64,000 nucleotides of DNA, from contig NC_012526.1 in NCBI RefSeq assembly GCF_000020685.1, positions 2,744,001 through 2,808,000 of the forward strand. Reading direction: 5' to 3'. The translations under genes were made by a program, and so were the position numbers. The DNA is from Deinococcus deserti VCD115 (GTDB lineage Bacteria; Deinococcota; Deinococci; Deinococcales; Deinococcaceae). Shown here piece by piece: positions 11,979-23,019 of this stretch; the first letter of the stretch is position 1; each line of letters opens with the position of its first letter. The notes beneath the pieces were generated by a model that worked only from the letters and a program-made list of their open reading frames with translations, did no database searches and had not been told where the DNA came from.

Positions 11979-13187
11979 TTACCCTTCCCTGGACCGCACC
12001 TGCACCGCGCCGTCGTGAAATTCCAGCGTGAGATCCTGGGCTTCTCCTACCTGTGCGGCGCGCGTGACCGGCTGCCCGTCCGCGTCGCGCACCAGCGCGT
12101 AACCCCGGGCCAGCGTGCGGGCGGGCGTGAGGCCCAGGGCCTGCCGCATCAGGGCGTCGGTCTGGGCCTGGGCGTGATCGGTGGCCCGGCGCGCAGCCTG
12201 TACGGCCCGGTCCACCGCCCACGTCGCACCTGCGTCAGCGTCCAGCAGCAGTTGAGTGGCGTGGGCGCGGATAGTCCGGGCGTCCTCCTGGGCCTGCGCA
12301 GCCGCCTGCACCACCGTGCGAACAATCAGGGCAGCGGCCTTGCTGGGAGTGTCGGTGCGAATCGACGCCACCTCGTCGGGCAGGGTGTCGTCGCGGGCGT
12401 GACCCAGACCAGTGATCACCGGCGCCGGAAAGGTGGCCAGGGCGCGCGCAAAGTCCAGGTCATTGAGCCACGCCAGGTCCGTCACGGCGCCGCCGCCCCG
12501 GATCACGACCAGGGCGTCCAGAGGTTCCTGGACATGCATACTCCGCGCCTGTTCCACGGCGCGGGTCAGGCTGGCTGAGGCTTCACGGCCCTGGAAAGTG
12601 GCTTCCAGATATTCGAACCGAACCAGTCCGGCGGCCTCCAGCGCGTCTGCTTCCCGGCGGAAATCACCCAGTCCGGCTGCCTCCACCGGGGCAATCACCG
12701 CCACCCGGGTGAAATCGGAGGGGGCCGGCAGCAGGCGGTTGAGCCCATAGACCCCTTCAAGCAACAGGGCCTGCCGCAGGGCGCCGAGTTTCAGCGCCGC
12801 GTCCCCCAGCGTAAATTCCGGAGCAATGTCAATCACATTCAGCGAAAACCCGTACTGGGCATGAAATTCAGCCGTACAGAACAGCAATACCTTCACCCCG
12901 GCAGTCAGGGTTCCACCGGTGGCTTTTCGGAACTTGCCTTCCAGACTGAAGCGCTCACGGGCCCAGATGGTGGCGCGGCACCTGGCCACCTCCACACCGT
13001 CTTCAAGCTGCACCAGATCCAGGTACAGGTGACGGCGGTCGGTCACGCTGACCAGTTCGGCGCGTACCCACACGCCGCCCGGTACTCCCCGCGCAATGAC
13101 CTGTCCGACGTAGGTCAGCACGTCGGCCAGTTCCAGAAACTGCTCGGGGGGGCGGGCCGTATCCTTCTTGCGTTTGCGACCGGTCAT
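11979..13187 (-). CDS. xseA: Exodeoxyribonuclease VII large subunit
   Basis: The 402-residue product has the N-terminal OB-fold segment ([28 protein letters not shown]) and the catalytic core with [33 protein letters not shown] and [19 protein letters not shown], all typical of XseA. Exo VII degrades single-stranded DNA from both ends and works with the small subunit XseB, which is not adjacent. The GLGH motif replaces the common GIGHE. Its ATG overlaps the stop of crcB by 4 nt, so crcB-xseA form an operon. Confidence 0.93.
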   Translation of the reverse strand: MTGRKRKKDTARPPEQFLELADVLTYVGQVIARGVPGGVWVRAELVSVTDRRHLYLDLVQLEDGVEVARCRATIWARERFSLEGKFRKATGGTLTAGVKVLLFCTAEFHAQYGFSLNVIDIAPEFTLGDAALKLGALRQALLLEGVYGLNRLLPAPSDFTRVAVIAPVEAAGLGDFRREADALEAAGLVRFEYLEATFQGREASASLTRAVEQARSMHVQEPLDALVVIRGGGAVTDLAWLNDLDFARALATFPAPVITGLGHARDDTLPDEVASIRTDTPSKAAALIVRTVVQAAAQAQEDARTIRAHATQLLLDADAGATWAVDRAVQAARRATDHAQAQTDALMRQALGLTPARTLARGYALVRDADGQPVTRAAQVGEAQDLTLEFHDGAVQVRSREG

Positions 13188-13579
13188 GGGGCGCCTCCCA
13201 GCCGGTCTCCAAGAAGCCGGCCAGCCACAGCCGCCAGCACACCCAGGCTCACGCTCAGGATGACGTACAGCAGGGCCAGCGCTCCTAACCCCCGCGCCGT
13301 CAGGCTATCGAGTTCCACGCTGAAGGTACTGAAGGTGGTGAAGGCCCCGAGAAACCCCGTGCCGAAGGCCAGACGGGCTGCTTCAGGCCACACCCCCCGG
13401 CCCACCAGCGCTACCGTCAGGCCCAGCAGAAACGAGCCCACCACGTTGATCAGCAGGGTCGGCACCGGAAAGCCCGAGCGTACCAGCGGTGCCAGACCCA
13501 GCATCACGCCGTAGCGGGCCGCCGCCCCCAGTGCTCCGCCCAGCATCACCCACAGCCACATGCCCACGCTGCACAGCAT
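13184..13579 (-). CDS. crcB: Fluoride channel CrcB/FluC
   Basis: The roughly 131-residue, four-helix membrane protein has the signatures [23 protein letters not shown] and [15 protein letters not shown], the last carrying the phenylalanines and threonines that line the fluoride path. Dual-topology Fluc dimers export fluoride. The start is either 13579 or 13561 (MWLWVM). No fluoride riboswitch can fit, because corA begins only 12-39 bp away in the opposite direction. Confidence 0.93.
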   Translation of the reverse strand: MLCSVGMWLWVMLGGALGAAARYGVMLGLAPLVRSGFPVPTLLINVVGSFLLGLTVALVGRGVWPEAARLAFGTGFLGAFTTFSTFSVELDSLTARGLGALALLYVILSVSLGVLAAVAGRLLGDRLGGAP

Positions 13580-13591
13580 AGGCGACGTAGC

Positions 13592-14521
13592 ATGGGCGGC
13601 ATGATCCGCGCACGCCTGTTGGCCAACGGCCAGGAATTTGACTGGCAGGGACAGACCAGCGGCATATGGGTGGACGCGCAGGCCGCGACCGACACCGAAC
13701 TGGCCCAGTTGCGAGCGGCCTTTCCCCTGAACCGGCTGGCCCTGGAGGACGTGCTGGAGGTAGGCCACTGGAGCCGCGCCGAGCAGTACCCGGAACATGC
13801 CTTTATTACCGTTCGCAGCTACGCGCGCCCCGATACCGACGACGAATTCACTGAGCGCCTCAGCATTTTCGTCTTCAGCGACGCCGTACTGACCCTGAGC
13901 AGCCACGGGACACTGGCCCTGGCGCAGGTCTGGCCGATGGCCAACGGCCGGGAGGCCCTCAACAGCCCGCATGAGGTGACCTACGAACTACTTGACCATA
14001 CAGCGGACACCTTTTTTACTCTGGCCGATACGCTTGAGGCGCAGGTCGACAAGCTGGAGGAACGGGTCTTCCGGAACGAACAGAAAAATCCGGTGGCCGA
14101 CGTGTTCGAGCTCAAACACCTGATCACGCAGGCCCGCCGGCTGGCCAATGAAGCCCGCGAGGCCACAGTCCTGCTGAGCCGGTACGCCACGGCCACACCC
14201 GCCGATCTAGTGCGTTACCGCGACGTGCAGGACAGCTTCACACGGGCAGTCAACCGCTTTGAGGGTCTGCGCGAATACCTGACCAGCCTGCTTGACCTGC
14301 ACCTGAGCTTACAAAGCCAGCGGATGAACGAGGTGATGCGGACGCTGACGGCCGTCAGCGTGATTTTTCTGCCTCTGACCTTTCTGGCAGGAGTCTGGGG
14401 CATGAACTTCGAGCACATGCCGGAGTTGCGCAGCCCCTTCGGCTATGCGTTTGCCTGGAGCAGCTTTCTGCTGATCGGCGGACTGCTTGCGGCGTACTTC
14501 AAACGTCGTGGGTGGTGGTAG
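13592..14521 (+). CDS. corA: CorA-family divalent metal (Mg2+/Co2+) transporter
   Basis: The 309-residue protein has a large cytoplasmic N-terminal domain, a long helix and two C-terminal membrane segments. The first ([17 protein letters not shown]) contains the obligatory GMN selectivity motif, followed by the periplasmic loop EHMPEL in place of the more usual MPE(L/F). It should form a pentameric magnesium channel in the inner membrane. Its end overlaps the convergent MFS gene by 23 bp. ATG 13592 or 13601 could be the start. Confidence 0.93.
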   Translation: MGGMIRARLLANGQEFDWQGQTSGIWVDAQAATDTELAQLRAAFPLNRLALEDVLEVGHWSRAEQYPEHAFITVRSYARPDTDDEFTERLSIFVFSDAVLTLSSHGTLALAQVWPMANGREALNSPHEVTYELLDHTADTFFTLADTLEAQVDKLEERVFRNEQKNPVADVFELKHLITQARRLANEAREATVLLSRYATATPADLVRYRDVQDSFTRAVNRFEGLREYLTSLLDLHLSLQSQRMNEVMRTLTAVSVIFLPLTFLAGVWGMNFEHMPELRSPFGYAFAWSSFLLIGGLLAAYFKRRGWW

Positions 14522-15701
14522 GCGCCTGCGCCGGTTGTCCCAGCGCCAGGCCTGCGCCGAGCAGCAGTACTGCTGCGCTGAGAGCCAGCCCAAGCCGCAG
14601 GCCACCCGCACTGTCCGCGGCCAGGCCGGTCAGCAGCGGTCCGGCCACCTGCCCCAGGGCAAAAACACTGGTGAATACAGCGATGCCCCGCGCCCAGGCG
14701 TACTCCGGCAGGGCGCGCCGGGTGATCACGGTGGTGAAGGTCACCACGGCCAGGAAGCTCAGTCCGAACAGCACGGCCGACAGCAGCAGTGCAGCCGGAT
14801 ATGGCGCGATCAGCGGCAAGGCTGCACCGGCACAGAGCAGCAGCATCAGCAGGCTCATGGCCCGCGCCCCGGCGGCGCGCGTCATCAGTGGGCCCCACAC
14901 GAACGGGTTGATCATCACGCACACGCCCAGCAGCGTCCAAAAGGGCGTGACCAGAGCCTCTGCGCCCAGCGAGCGCAGGAACGCCACGATGAAGGTCATG
15001 TAGGCGATGTACCCCACTCCGAAGCAGGCGTAGGCGGCCAGGGTGAACCCGAGTGGCTGCAGGGAGGTGGGTCCCTCGCCTTCCGGCAGGGCGGGTGCCC
15101 GGTCTGGCAGGCGCCTCAGGGCACGTAGGGTCAGCGCCAGACACAGCAGGGATGTGGCTCCCAGGGCCACCCATGCTCCGCGCCAGCCACCCGTCAGCAG
15201 CGGGGGCAGCAGCAACGCCGACAGCACAATGCCTATGCCGGCCCCGCCGTAGAACACTCCCAGCAGTCGGGCGCTGTGTTCCGGATGAGCGCGCGCGGCC
15301 AGCGCCGCGAGCCCGCCCCCGCTGACGAACACCCAGGCACCCCCGAGACCGGCCAGCAGCCGCCAGAGCAGCAGCGCTCCGCTGGCGGAGGTCAGGGCGC
15401 AGGCCAGCAGCGACACCGCCGTGAGCAGCATGCCCGCCACAAAGGTGCGCCGCAGCCCGACGCGGCCCGAAAGCCAGCCGGCGCTCAGGGCACCCAGCAG
15501 GTAACCCAGCGCGTTGACCGCGTTCATGCTGCCCGATAGGGTGAAACTCCAGTTCAGGTCAGCGCGCATGACCGGCAGCAGCAGGGCGTAGGCAAAGCGG
15601 GCGAATCCCAGCGCCACTGCGCCGCCCAGCGACAGCGCCAGCATGTCCAGCAGCGCCCGGGTTGCCCCGGATGTCTGCCCCCTGCCTGCCTGCGGCGTCA
15701 A
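14499..15701 (-). CDS. MFS transporter, YbfB/YjiJ-like
   Basis: The 400-residue protein has about 12 hydrophobic segments and the MFS-type loop [10 protein letters not shown]. The region [24 protein letters not shown] matches the start of YbfB/YjiJ-type permeases. The substrate is unknown. The start is a TTG at 15701, supported by CCGGAG 8 nt upstream and a 4-nt gap to the folA stop, so it is the last gene of the thyA operon. Its 3' end overlaps corA tail-to-tail. Co-transcription with thymidylate genes might hint at a nucleoside, folate or drug substrate, but this is only inference. Confidence 0.85.
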   Translation of the reverse strand: MTPQAGRGQTSGATRALLDMLALSLGGAVALGFARFAYALLLPVMRADLNWSFTLSGSMNAVNALGYLLGALSAGWLSGRVGLRRTFVAGMLLTAVSLLACALTSASGALLLWRLLAGLGGAWVFVSGGGLAALAARAHPEHSARLLGVFYGGAGIGIVLSALLLPPLLTGGWRGAWVALGATSLLCLALTLRALRRLPDRAPALPEGEGPTSLQPLGFTLAAYACFGVGYIAYMTFIVAFLRSLGAEALVTPFWTLLGVCVMINPFVWGPLMTRAAGARAMSLLMLLLCAGAALPLIAPYPAALLLSAVLFGLSFLAVVTFTTVITRRALPEYAWARGIAVFTSVFALGQVAGPLLTGLAADSAGGLRLGLALSAAVLLLGAGLALGQPAQAPTTTHDV

Positions 15702-15705
15702 GCGC

Positions 15706-16203
15706 TCAGCTCCGGCGGATCAGGGTGCGGAAAGTCAGGTCGTAGCGGTTCTTCTCGTCGGCGGGGCGCTCACGTTCAGCCGTGACTTCCCACTGGCCGC
15801 TCAGCTCAGGAAAGAAAGTGTCGCCTTCCAGGCTGGTATGAATCAGGGTCATCTCCACGCGCGTGAGCTGCTCCAGGTACAGGCGGTAGATCTCCTCACC
15901 ACCCAGGATGGCGATCTCGGGAGCATCTCCAGCAGCGTCAAGGGCTTCCTGCGGCGTATGCACCACCTGACACCCGGGCGCCTGAAAGCCGCGATTGCGG
16001 GTCAGCACGATGTTGGTGCGCCCCGGCAGCGCCTGCCCCAGCGAGTCGTACACCTTGCGGCCCATGATGTTCGGCTTGCCCACGCTGAGCCGCCGGAAGT
16101 GCGCCAGGTCGGCCGGCAGGTGCCAGGGCATGCCGCCATCTTTGCCGATCACACGGTTTTCGGTCATGGCGACGATGGCAACCAGCTCCGGCTTAACCGA
16201 CAT
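15706..16203 (-). CDS. folA: Dihydrofolate reductase
   Basis: The 165-residue enzyme has the DHFR sequence VAIVAMTENRVIGKDGGMPWHLPADLAHFR (shown in parts: the Met20-loop GGMPWHLPADLAHF and the NADPH-binding IMGRKVYDSLG and ILGGEEIYRLYL). It reduces dihydrofolate to tetrahydrofolate, regenerating the cofactor oxidised by ThyA. It overlaps the dCMP deaminase gene by 11 bp and precedes the MFS gene by 4 nt. The longer in-frame extension upstream is the antisense-free overlap with the deaminase and is not used. Confidence 0.95.
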   Translation of the reverse strand: MSVKPELVAIVAMTENRVIGKDGGMPWHLPADLAHFRRLSVGKPNIMGRKVYDSLGQALPGRTNIVLTRNRGFQAPGCQVVHTPQEALDAAGDAPEIAILGGEEIYRLYLEQLTRVEMTLIHTSLEGDTFFPELSGQWEVTAERERPADEKNRYDLTFRTLIRRS

Positions 16204-16621
16204 GCTGCACCTCGATTCCTGCGGAACGCAGAATCTCTGCCCCGCTGGGCAGGCCCGACTGCACGCGGCTGGTCTCGCTGTACGGCGAGGCAAAGGCCAC
16301 CCGGCCCACCCGGCGTGAATTGACAATCAGGCGGGCGCAGGTGGCGCAGGGCTCGTGGGTGACGTACAGGGTGTGTCCCTCGCCGTTCCAGTTGGCGGCC
16401 AGCAGGGCGTTGACCTCTGCGTGAATAAACCCGCTGTGCCCCTGATCCAGACTCTCGCGCTCGTTGGGTTCGCCAGCGGCGCGGCCGTTGTACCCCACAC
16501 CCACCACCCGGTGATGCCGGTCCAGGATGCACGCGCCCACCTGCACCTTCGAGTCCGCGCTGCGGGAAGCCCACAGCCGCGCGGTGGCCAGCCCCAGATC
16601 GTCGAAGCTTGGACGCGTCAC
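16193..16621 (-). CDS. dCMP deaminase
   Basis: The 142-residue protein has the zinc-dependent cytidine/deoxycytidylate deaminase motifs [11 protein letters not shown] (His ligand and catalytic Glu) and [13 protein letters not shown] (two Cys ligands). The dCMP deaminase subgroup is indicated by GYNGRAAG and the operon. It converts dCMP to dUMP, the substrate of ThyA. GTG 16621 overlaps the thyA stop by 4 nt; its 3' end overlaps folA. Confidence 0.92.
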   Translation of the reverse strand: MTRPSFDDLGLATARLWASRSADSKVQVGACILDRHHRVVGVGYNGRAAGEPNERESLDQGHSGFIHAEVNALLAANWNGEGHTLYVTHEPCATCARLIVNSRRVGRVAFASPYSETSRVQSGLPSGAEILRSAGIEVQHVG

Positions 16622-17412
16622 ACCGCCACCGGGGCCTTGATTCCGGGGTGCGGATCGTAGCCTTCCAGGGTGAAGTCCTCAAAGCGGAAGCCGTCGAGCT
16701 CACGCACGTCCGGATTCAGGCGCATGACTGGCAGCGTCCTGGGCTCACGGGTGAGCTGCTTGCGCGCCTGCTCCAGGTGGTTGGTGTACAGGTGGCAGTC
16801 GCCTCCCGTCCAGATGAACTCGCCGGGCTTCAGGCCCGTGACCTGCGCGACCATCAGGGTCAGCAGGGCGTAGGAAGCGATATTGAACGGTACCCCCAGG
16901 AAAATGTCGGCGCTGCGCTGGTACAGCTGGCAGCTCAGGCGGCCGTCGGCCACGTAAAACTGGAAAAAGGCGTGGCAGGGCGGCAGGGCCATCTGCTCGA
17001 TCTCCCCGACATTCCAGGCGCTCACGATCAGCCGGCGTGAATCGGGGGTACGGCGGATCTGCTCCACCACCTGGGCAATCTGGTCAATGTGGCGTCCGTC
17101 CGGCGTGGGCCAGCTGCGCCACTGCACGCCGTAGACTGGGCCCAGTTCTCCGTCAGGGTCGGCCCATTCGTCCCAGATGGTCACCCCGTGCTCACGCAGG
17201 TAGGCGACATTGCTGCTGCCCTGCAAAAACCACAGCAGCTCGTGAATGATCGACTTCAGGTGGGTGCGCTTGGTGGTGACCAGCGGGAAACCCTCCTGGA
17301 GGTCAAAGCGCATCTGGTGTCCGAAGACCGACAGGGTGCCGGTTCCGGTGCGGTCTGTTTTCTCGGTGCCGTGCTCCAGCACGTGCCGCATGAAGTCGAG
17401 GTACTGCTGCAT
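16618..17412 (-). CDS. thyA: Thymidylate synthase
   Basis: The 264-residue protein is identical in length to E. coli ThyA and has the catalytic cysteine at C146 in [13 protein letters not shown], the phosphate-binding [12 protein letters not shown] and the C-terminal [10 protein letters not shown]. It methylates dUMP to dTMP with methylenetetrahydrofolate. The frame continues upstream, but ATG 17412 gives the canonical N-terminus [15 protein letters not shown]. It is the first gene of thyA-dCMP deaminase-folA-MFS, with 4- and 11-bp overlaps; the operon makes dUMP, methylates it and recycles folate. Confidence 0.97.
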   Translation of the reverse strand: MQQYLDFMRHVLEHGTEKTDRTGTGTLSVFGHQMRFDLQEGFPLVTTKRTHLKSIIHELLWFLQGSSNVAYLREHGVTIWDEWADPDGELGPVYGVQWRSWPTPDGRHIDQIAQVVEQIRRTPDSRRLIVSAWNVGEIEQMALPPCHAFFQFYVADGRLSCQLYQRSADIFLGVPFNIASYALLTLMVAQVTGLKPGEFIWTGGDCHLYTNHLEQARKQLTREPRTLPVMRLNPDVRELDGFRFEDFTLEGYDPHPGIKAPVAV

Positions 17413-17591
17413 GAATGTCAGCCTACTTCCTGGGAAGGCGGGTCTGCATGGGACCGTCCAATGGCGCGGATCTGAGAGGCGGGAGCGGCGCCTCAGGACC
17501 ACCTTTGAGAGGTTTTCCGTGCAGCGTTGATGGACACTTCCGGCTCCGTTCCCTCCCCCGTGACAGGAGCGCCCCTTTAGACTCGGAAGGT

Positions 17592-18986
<1,395 letters not shown>

Positions 18987-19020
18987 ACACCGACCTGTCG
19001 CAGTAGTCAACGCTCGGCTG

Positions 19021-19047
19021 GGGCCGTCAGGACAAGACTGACGGCCC
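19021..19047 (+). terminator. Hairpin downstream of fumC
   Basis: A 10-bp perfect stem GGGCCGTCAG/CTGACGGCCC has a 7-nt loop. No T-run follows. It probably marks the fumC transcript end. The rest of the 372-bp gap to the acs gene holds a short ORF (19119-19283) and repeat copy B. Confidence 0.4.
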
Positions 19048-19118
19048 TAAGTCCTGAACCCAATCCAGCAGCGGGAGCACGCTGCTCTGGCTACCTTCAC
19101 CGGAGCAGCGCTGGGAAG

Positions 19119-19283
19119 ATGATGACCACTGGGTACATCGGCACCCTGATGGTCAGTCTCCCGAGCTGCATGTCAGTGATATATCTCAGCTTTCTATCGC
19201 TGTCCGTGACCATCAACTGGAGCAAAGTCATCCGGAGTTATAACCGCAGCGGCTGGGTCGCAGAACTGACCGGATATTCTTGA
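19119..19283 (+). CDS. Possible 54-residue membrane peptide
   Basis: ATG 19119 follows GGGAAG. The predicted product has one long hydrophobic stretch (IGTLMVSLPSCMSVIYLSFL followed by SLSVTINW) and a hydrophilic tail with SKVIRSYNRS. It ends inside the promoter part of repeat copy B. No family was recognised; expression is unproven. Confidence 0.3.
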   Translation: MMTTGYIGTLMVSLPSCMSVIYLSFLSLSVTINWSKVIRSYNRSGWVAELTGYS

Positions 19284-19350
19284 CGAATACCGCATAAGGC
19301 GCTATCTTCTTTTCATCACCGCCCGAGAGGCGGATTTTTTATTTCCTGTT
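19280..19350 (+). repeat. 71-bp intergenic repeat, copy B: promoter followed at once by a terminator
   Basis: It differs from copy A (10861-10931) at three positions, none inside the -35 box, -10 box or hairpin stem. TTGACG starts at 19280, TATCTT lies at 19303-19308, and the CCGCC/GGCGG hairpin is followed by six T. On the plus strand the next gene is the 3' end of the convergent acs, so there is no downstream gene to drive. Confidence 0.75.
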
Positions 19351-19358
19351 CTGCCCCT

Positions 19359-21233
19359 TCAGCCTTCCAGGGTACTCAGGTCACCCGGGTCCTGGCCCAG
19401 CGCCTGGGCGCGCAGCACCCGGCGCATGATCTTGCCGCTGCGGGTCTTGGGCAGGGTGTCGACCACCCGGATCTCGCCTGGGGTGGCAATGGGCCCGAGT
19501 TCGCGCCGGACATGCTCGGTAAGGCTGGCGCGCAGCCCGCGTCCCACCTGATCGCCAAAGCCCCGGCGCAGTATTACGTGAGCCAGGATGCTCTCCCCTT
19601 TCAGCGGGTCGGGAACGCCGATCACCGCCGCTTCGGCCACGGCCGGATGCGACACCAGGGCGTCTTCCACGTCGGCCGAACCAATCCGGTGCCCGGCGAC
19701 AGAGAGCACATCGTCGGCCCGGCCCAGGATGCTGATGTAGCCGTGCTCGTCACGCAGCGCCAGATCGCCGCTGAGGTACCCGGCCGGATTCTCGTTCCAG
19801 ATGGCCGCGTACTTCTCGGGGTTGCCGTGCACGCCACGCATCATGCTGGGAAAAGGACGGCGGATCACCAGGTAGCCCTGCTGGCCGTTCGGTACGGGTT
19901 CGCCGCGCTCGTCCACCACGTCAGCATCCACACCAGCCAGGAGCGGACCGGCGTATCCGGGGCGGGCTGGCCAGCTGGCATGCGTGCCCAGCGTCGGCGC
20001 GCCCAGTTCAGTCTGCCACCAGTTGTCGATCACCATGGCGTGCGCACCTTCACCCAGGCCTCCACCGATATGCTCCTGCGCCCAGCGCCACGCCTCAGGA
20101 TTCAGGGCTTCACCTGCGCAGGCGATCACCCGCAGGCTGCTCAGGTCATAGGGTTTCACGACCTCGGCGCCCAGCTTCATGAACAGCCGCAGCGCGGTGG
20201 GAGCCGTAAACAGCACGTTCACGCCGTACTTCTCGATCAGCCGCCACAGCACGCCGGTATCCGGAAAGTCGGGCGCGCCCTCGCGGAACATGACGGTCGC
20301 GCCCGACACCAGCGGTCCATACACGATATAGCTGTGCCCCACGATCCAGCCGATGTCGCTGGTGCAGAAGAACACGTCTCCCGGATGCACATCGAACAGC
20401 GACTTCAGGTGGTACGACGTGCCGACCATGTACCCCGCGTGCGTATGAATGACACCCTTGGGTTTGCCGGTGCTGCCTGAGGTATACAGCACGAACAGAG
20501 GATGCTCGGCCGCGACCGGCACCGCCTCGACCTTGCCGTGCGTGAACAGATCCTCCCACGGCACCGTGCGGCTGTCGTGCTCGCGGTGAAGGGTCTTGAT
20601 GCGCTCCCACAGCACCAGGTCATTCACGCCCACCAGGTCGCTGATGGCCTCGGCCGCGATGGCGTACAGATCAACGAGCTTGCCGCGCCGGTAACCGACA
20701 TCCGCCGTGATTACTACCCGGGCTCCGGCATCCTGAATGCGTTCGCGCAGGGCAGTGACGCCCAGCCCGGCGTACACCACGCTGTGCACCGCACCAATAC
20801 GCGCGCAGGCCAGCATGGCAATCACTCCCTCCGGGGTCAGTGGCATATAGATCACCACCCGGTCACCGGACTGCACGCCCAGCGCCCTCAACCCGGCCGC
20901 CGCACGGGACACCCGGTCGTGCAGGGTGCCGTAGGTGTAGATCTGCACCTGCTCATCTTCCGAAACCCAGATCAGCGCGGCGCGGGTGCGGGTCTCGCCC
21001 TGGGCGTGACGGTCCAGGGCGTTCAGGGTGATGTTCGTCTCGCCGTCCTCGAACCAGGCCATTTCGGGTCGGTTCCAGGTCAGACCTGTTGTTGGCATCC
21101 GGGTCCATTCATAGGTGGCTGCCTGCGACAGCCAGAAGGCATCCGGGTCCAGGCGGGCCTGCCGGATATCCTCATCGGGACGGGCACGCAGGCGCTCAAG
21201 CACACTCTGTGGCGGAGGAATACGGTCAGTCAT
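19359..21233 (-). CDS. acs: Acetyl/propionyl-CoA synthetase (AMP-forming)
   Basis: The 624-residue enzyme has the ANL-superfamily P-loop LYTSGSTGKPKG, the acetyl-CoA synthetase segment DNWWQTELGAP, the hinge YLSGDLALRDEHGYISILGR, and the C-terminal TRSGKIMRRVLR whose lysine is the usual acetylation switch. It activates acetate (perhaps propionate) via an acyl-AMP intermediate. ATG 21233 is preceded by AGGAGG; longer frames upstream lack support. With ackA-pta elsewhere in the window the cell has both low- and high-affinity acetate routes. Confidence 0.93.
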   Translation of the reverse strand: MTDRIPPPQSVLERLRARPDEDIRQARLDPDAFWLSQAATYEWTRMPTTGLTWNRPEMAWFEDGETNITLNALDRHAQGETRTRAALIWVSEDEQVQIYTYGTLHDRVSRAAAGLRALGVQSGDRVVIYMPLTPEGVIAMLACARIGAVHSVVYAGLGVTALRERIQDAGARVVITADVGYRRGKLVDLYAIAAEAISDLVGVNDLVLWERIKTLHREHDSRTVPWEDLFTHGKVEAVPVAAEHPLFVLYTSGSTGKPKGVIHTHAGYMVGTSYHLKSLFDVHPGDVFFCTSDIGWIVGHSYIVYGPLVSGATVMFREGAPDFPDTGVLWRLIEKYGVNVLFTAPTALRLFMKLGAEVVKPYDLSSLRVIACAGEALNPEAWRWAQEHIGGGLGEGAHAMVIDNWWQTELGAPTLGTHASWPARPGYAGPLLAGVDADVVDERGEPVPNGQQGYLVIRRPFPSMMRGVHGNPEKYAAIWNENPAGYLSGDLALRDEHGYISILGRADDVLSVAGHRIGSADVEDALVSHPAVAEAAVIGVPDPLKGESILAHVILRRGFGDQVGRGLRASLTEHVRRELGPIATPGEIRVVDTLPKTRSGKIMRRVLRAQALGQDPGDLSTLEG

Positions 21234-21421
21234 GAGGCAGCCACCTCCTGGCGGGGCCGAAAGACGAAGGCATGGTTGCCTACAGTGTAAGGGCGGAAGT
21301 AAAGAGCTCACCGGTCCCGCCTGCAATATCAGGGTCCCGGGAACTCATGTGCGCTGCGACCGATAAACTTCCCTTTACGCCCTTCTCGTGAAGCGCCCGG
21401 TCCATGCAGGCAAGCTGAGGC

Positions 21422-21607
21422 ATGACTGACGACCAGAAGAAGCCCCAGGGCCATGATCCCGCTGAGCAGTCACCTGCCGAGGGCCAGAGCCACGCCATCC
21501 CAGACGCCGCCCAGGGCAAGAATCCTGGTGTGGACCCCGCAGCCAAGGGCGCGCCCGCAGAGGGTGGCCGCGACGAGGTTGAAGGCAGCTCCACGCCCGG
21601 GCAGTAA
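21422..21607 (+). CDS. Small hydrophilic, probably disordered protein
   Basis: The 61-residue product is rich in Pro, Ala, Gly, Gln, Asp and Glu and has no hydrophobic core (for example DDQKKPQGHDPAEQSPAEGQ). It resembles small hydrophilic proteins linked to desiccation tolerance in general composition, but no motif was recognised. A GAGG lies 2 nt before the ATG region, and nth starts 27 bp after its stop, so they may be co-transcribed. Confidence 0.5.
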   Translation: MTDDQKKPQGHDPAEQSPAEGQSHAIPDAAQGKNPGVDPAAKGAPAEGGRDEVEGSSTPGQ

Positions 21608-21634
21608 GCCCCGCCTGGCCTTCGAACGGCGCCC

Positions 21635-22378
21635 ATGTCTGAGTCACCGGTCCTGAATGTGGTCCGCCCGGCCCCGGAGCGGGCCGAACTGTTGCAGTGG
21701 ATGTACGCCAGACTCCGCGACGAGTACGGCGAGAAACCGTTAGAGCCCCGGCGTGACCCGATGCACGAGCTGATCAGCACGATCCTCTCGCAGCGCACCA
21801 ACTGGCGCGACGAGGACGCCGCGTATCAGGAGCTGCGTACCCTGGGAGACTGGGACGCCATTATTGCGGCGCCTACCGAAGCAGTCGCACACGCAATCCG
21901 CCGCAGCAACTACCCGGAGAGCAAAGCCCCGCGCATTCAGGCCACGCTGCGCGCCATCCGTGACGCTCCCGGAGGCTACAACCTGGATTTCCTACGCGAA
22001 CTGCCGGTGAAAGACGCCCTGAAATGGCTCACCGACCTGCCGGGAGTGGGCATCAAGACAGCGAGCCTGGTGCTGCTGTTCAATTACGCCCGGCCGGTCT
22101 TCCCGGTGGATACCCACGTGCACCGGGTCAACACCCGGGTCGGAACCATTCCCCGCATGGGCGAACAGGCCGCCCACCGGGCGCTGCTGGGGCTGCTGCC
22201 CCCCGACCCTCCTCTGCTGTACGAACTGCACATCAACCTGCTGAAACACGGCCAGAAGGTCTGTACCTGGAGCCGTCCCCGTTGCCTTCAGTGCGTGCTG
22301 CGGGAGCGCTGCGACGCCTTTGCCCTTTATGGAGACCGGGTGCCCAGCTTCAGCGAGAAAGCCCCGCCCTCAGCCTGA
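21635..22378 (+). CDS. nth: Endonuclease III (DNA glycosylase/AP lyase)
   Basis: The 247-residue protein has the helix-hairpin-helix LPGVGIKTASL with catalytic Lys K141, the catalytic Asp D159 in FPVDTHVHRV (18 residues apart as in E. coli Nth) and the C-terminal 4Fe-4S loop C-x6-C-x2-C-x5-C (CTWSRPRCLQCVLRERC). It removes oxidised pyrimidines and nicks the abasic site. Deinococcus carries several Nth paralogues with different activities; which this is was not determined. Confidence 0.93.
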   Translation: MSESPVLNVVRPAPERAELLQWMYARLRDEYGEKPLEPRRDPMHELISTILSQRTNWRDEDAAYQELRTLGDWDAIIAAPTEAVAHAIRRSNYPESKAPRIQATLRAIRDAPGGYNLDFLRELPVKDALKWLTDLPGVGIKTASLVLLFNYARPVFPVDTHVHRVNTRVGTIPRMGEQAAHRALLGLLPPDPPLLYELHINLLKHGQKVCTWSRPRCLQCVLRERCDAFALYGDRVPSFSEKAPPSA

Positions 22379-22388
22379 GGCATTCCGG

Positions 22389-23003
22389 TCACCCCCGTTC
22401 GCGCTCGCGCAGCACCAGCTGAATCAGCCCCAGGAGTACAAGTTCCTCGTCCTGCGGCTGACCGGGGCGCAGTTCCTCTACCGTGAAGCGGCGTGCCAGC
22501 AGGCTGCGCTTCTTGTGCACGCGGTAGGCCGGCTGTCCGCCTGCGTCGGCAACGGTATAGGTGGGATTCACAAAGTAATCGAAGGCCATGGCCACCAGGT
22601 CTCCGACCAGCGGCACCGCACCAATCAGACCTTCTACAGCACTCATCCAGGGATTGTCATCGCGGATGGTGAAGCGGACTTCGTCCTGTGGTCCCAGCAG
22701 CTCGTAACTGGCGGCCCACAGCGTGCGAACCCCCTGCGCCTGAAGAGCTCCGACTTCGCTGCCGTCCACCCGGCGCAGCTCGCGGCGGGCGCGCCAGTCC
22801 AGCGCTCCGGCCATCAGGCCCCGTGCCCGCATGGCGTGGGTCTGCACCCGGCGCTCCTCGTCCGCGTAGACGCGCACCTCGTCGCGGATGCTGAAGGTCT
22901 TTTCCTTGACCACCGCGATCAGCCTGCCGCCGGCGTCAGTGACGCGCAGTTCGGTAAACAGGCTGAATTTAAAATCGATGTTCAGCGGAAAAACCGGATT
23001 CAT
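22389..23003 (-). CDS. LURP-one-related/scramblase-like (Tubby-fold) protein
   Basis: The 204-residue protein starts MNPVFPLNIDFKFSLFTELR. The alternating pattern of short strands (VTDAGGRLIAVVKEKTFSIR, ADAGGQPAYRVHKKRSLLAR) is that of the LURP-one/phospholipid-scramblase-like family. A hydrophobic helix (AVEGLIGAVPLVGDLVAMAF) is inserted before the last strands. Function is unknown. ATG 23003 has CAAGG upstream. It is the third gene after def and fmt on the minus strand (16-bp gap). Confidence 0.65.
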   Translation of the reverse strand: MNPVFPLNIDFKFSLFTELRVTDAGGRLIAVVKEKTFSIRDEVRVYADEERRVQTHAMRARGLMAGALDWRARRELRRVDGSEVGALQAQGVRTLWAASYELLGPQDEVRFTIRDDNPWMSAVEGLIGAVPLVGDLVAMAFDYFVNPTYTVADAGGQPAYRVHKKRSLLARRFTVEELRPGQPQDEELVLLGLIQLVLRERERG

Positions 23004-23019
23004 GCCTTGAAGTATGCGC

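Noticed and set aside
13561..13601. Fluoride riboswitch for crcB
   Set aside because: The divergent gap is far too short and lies within corA on the other side.
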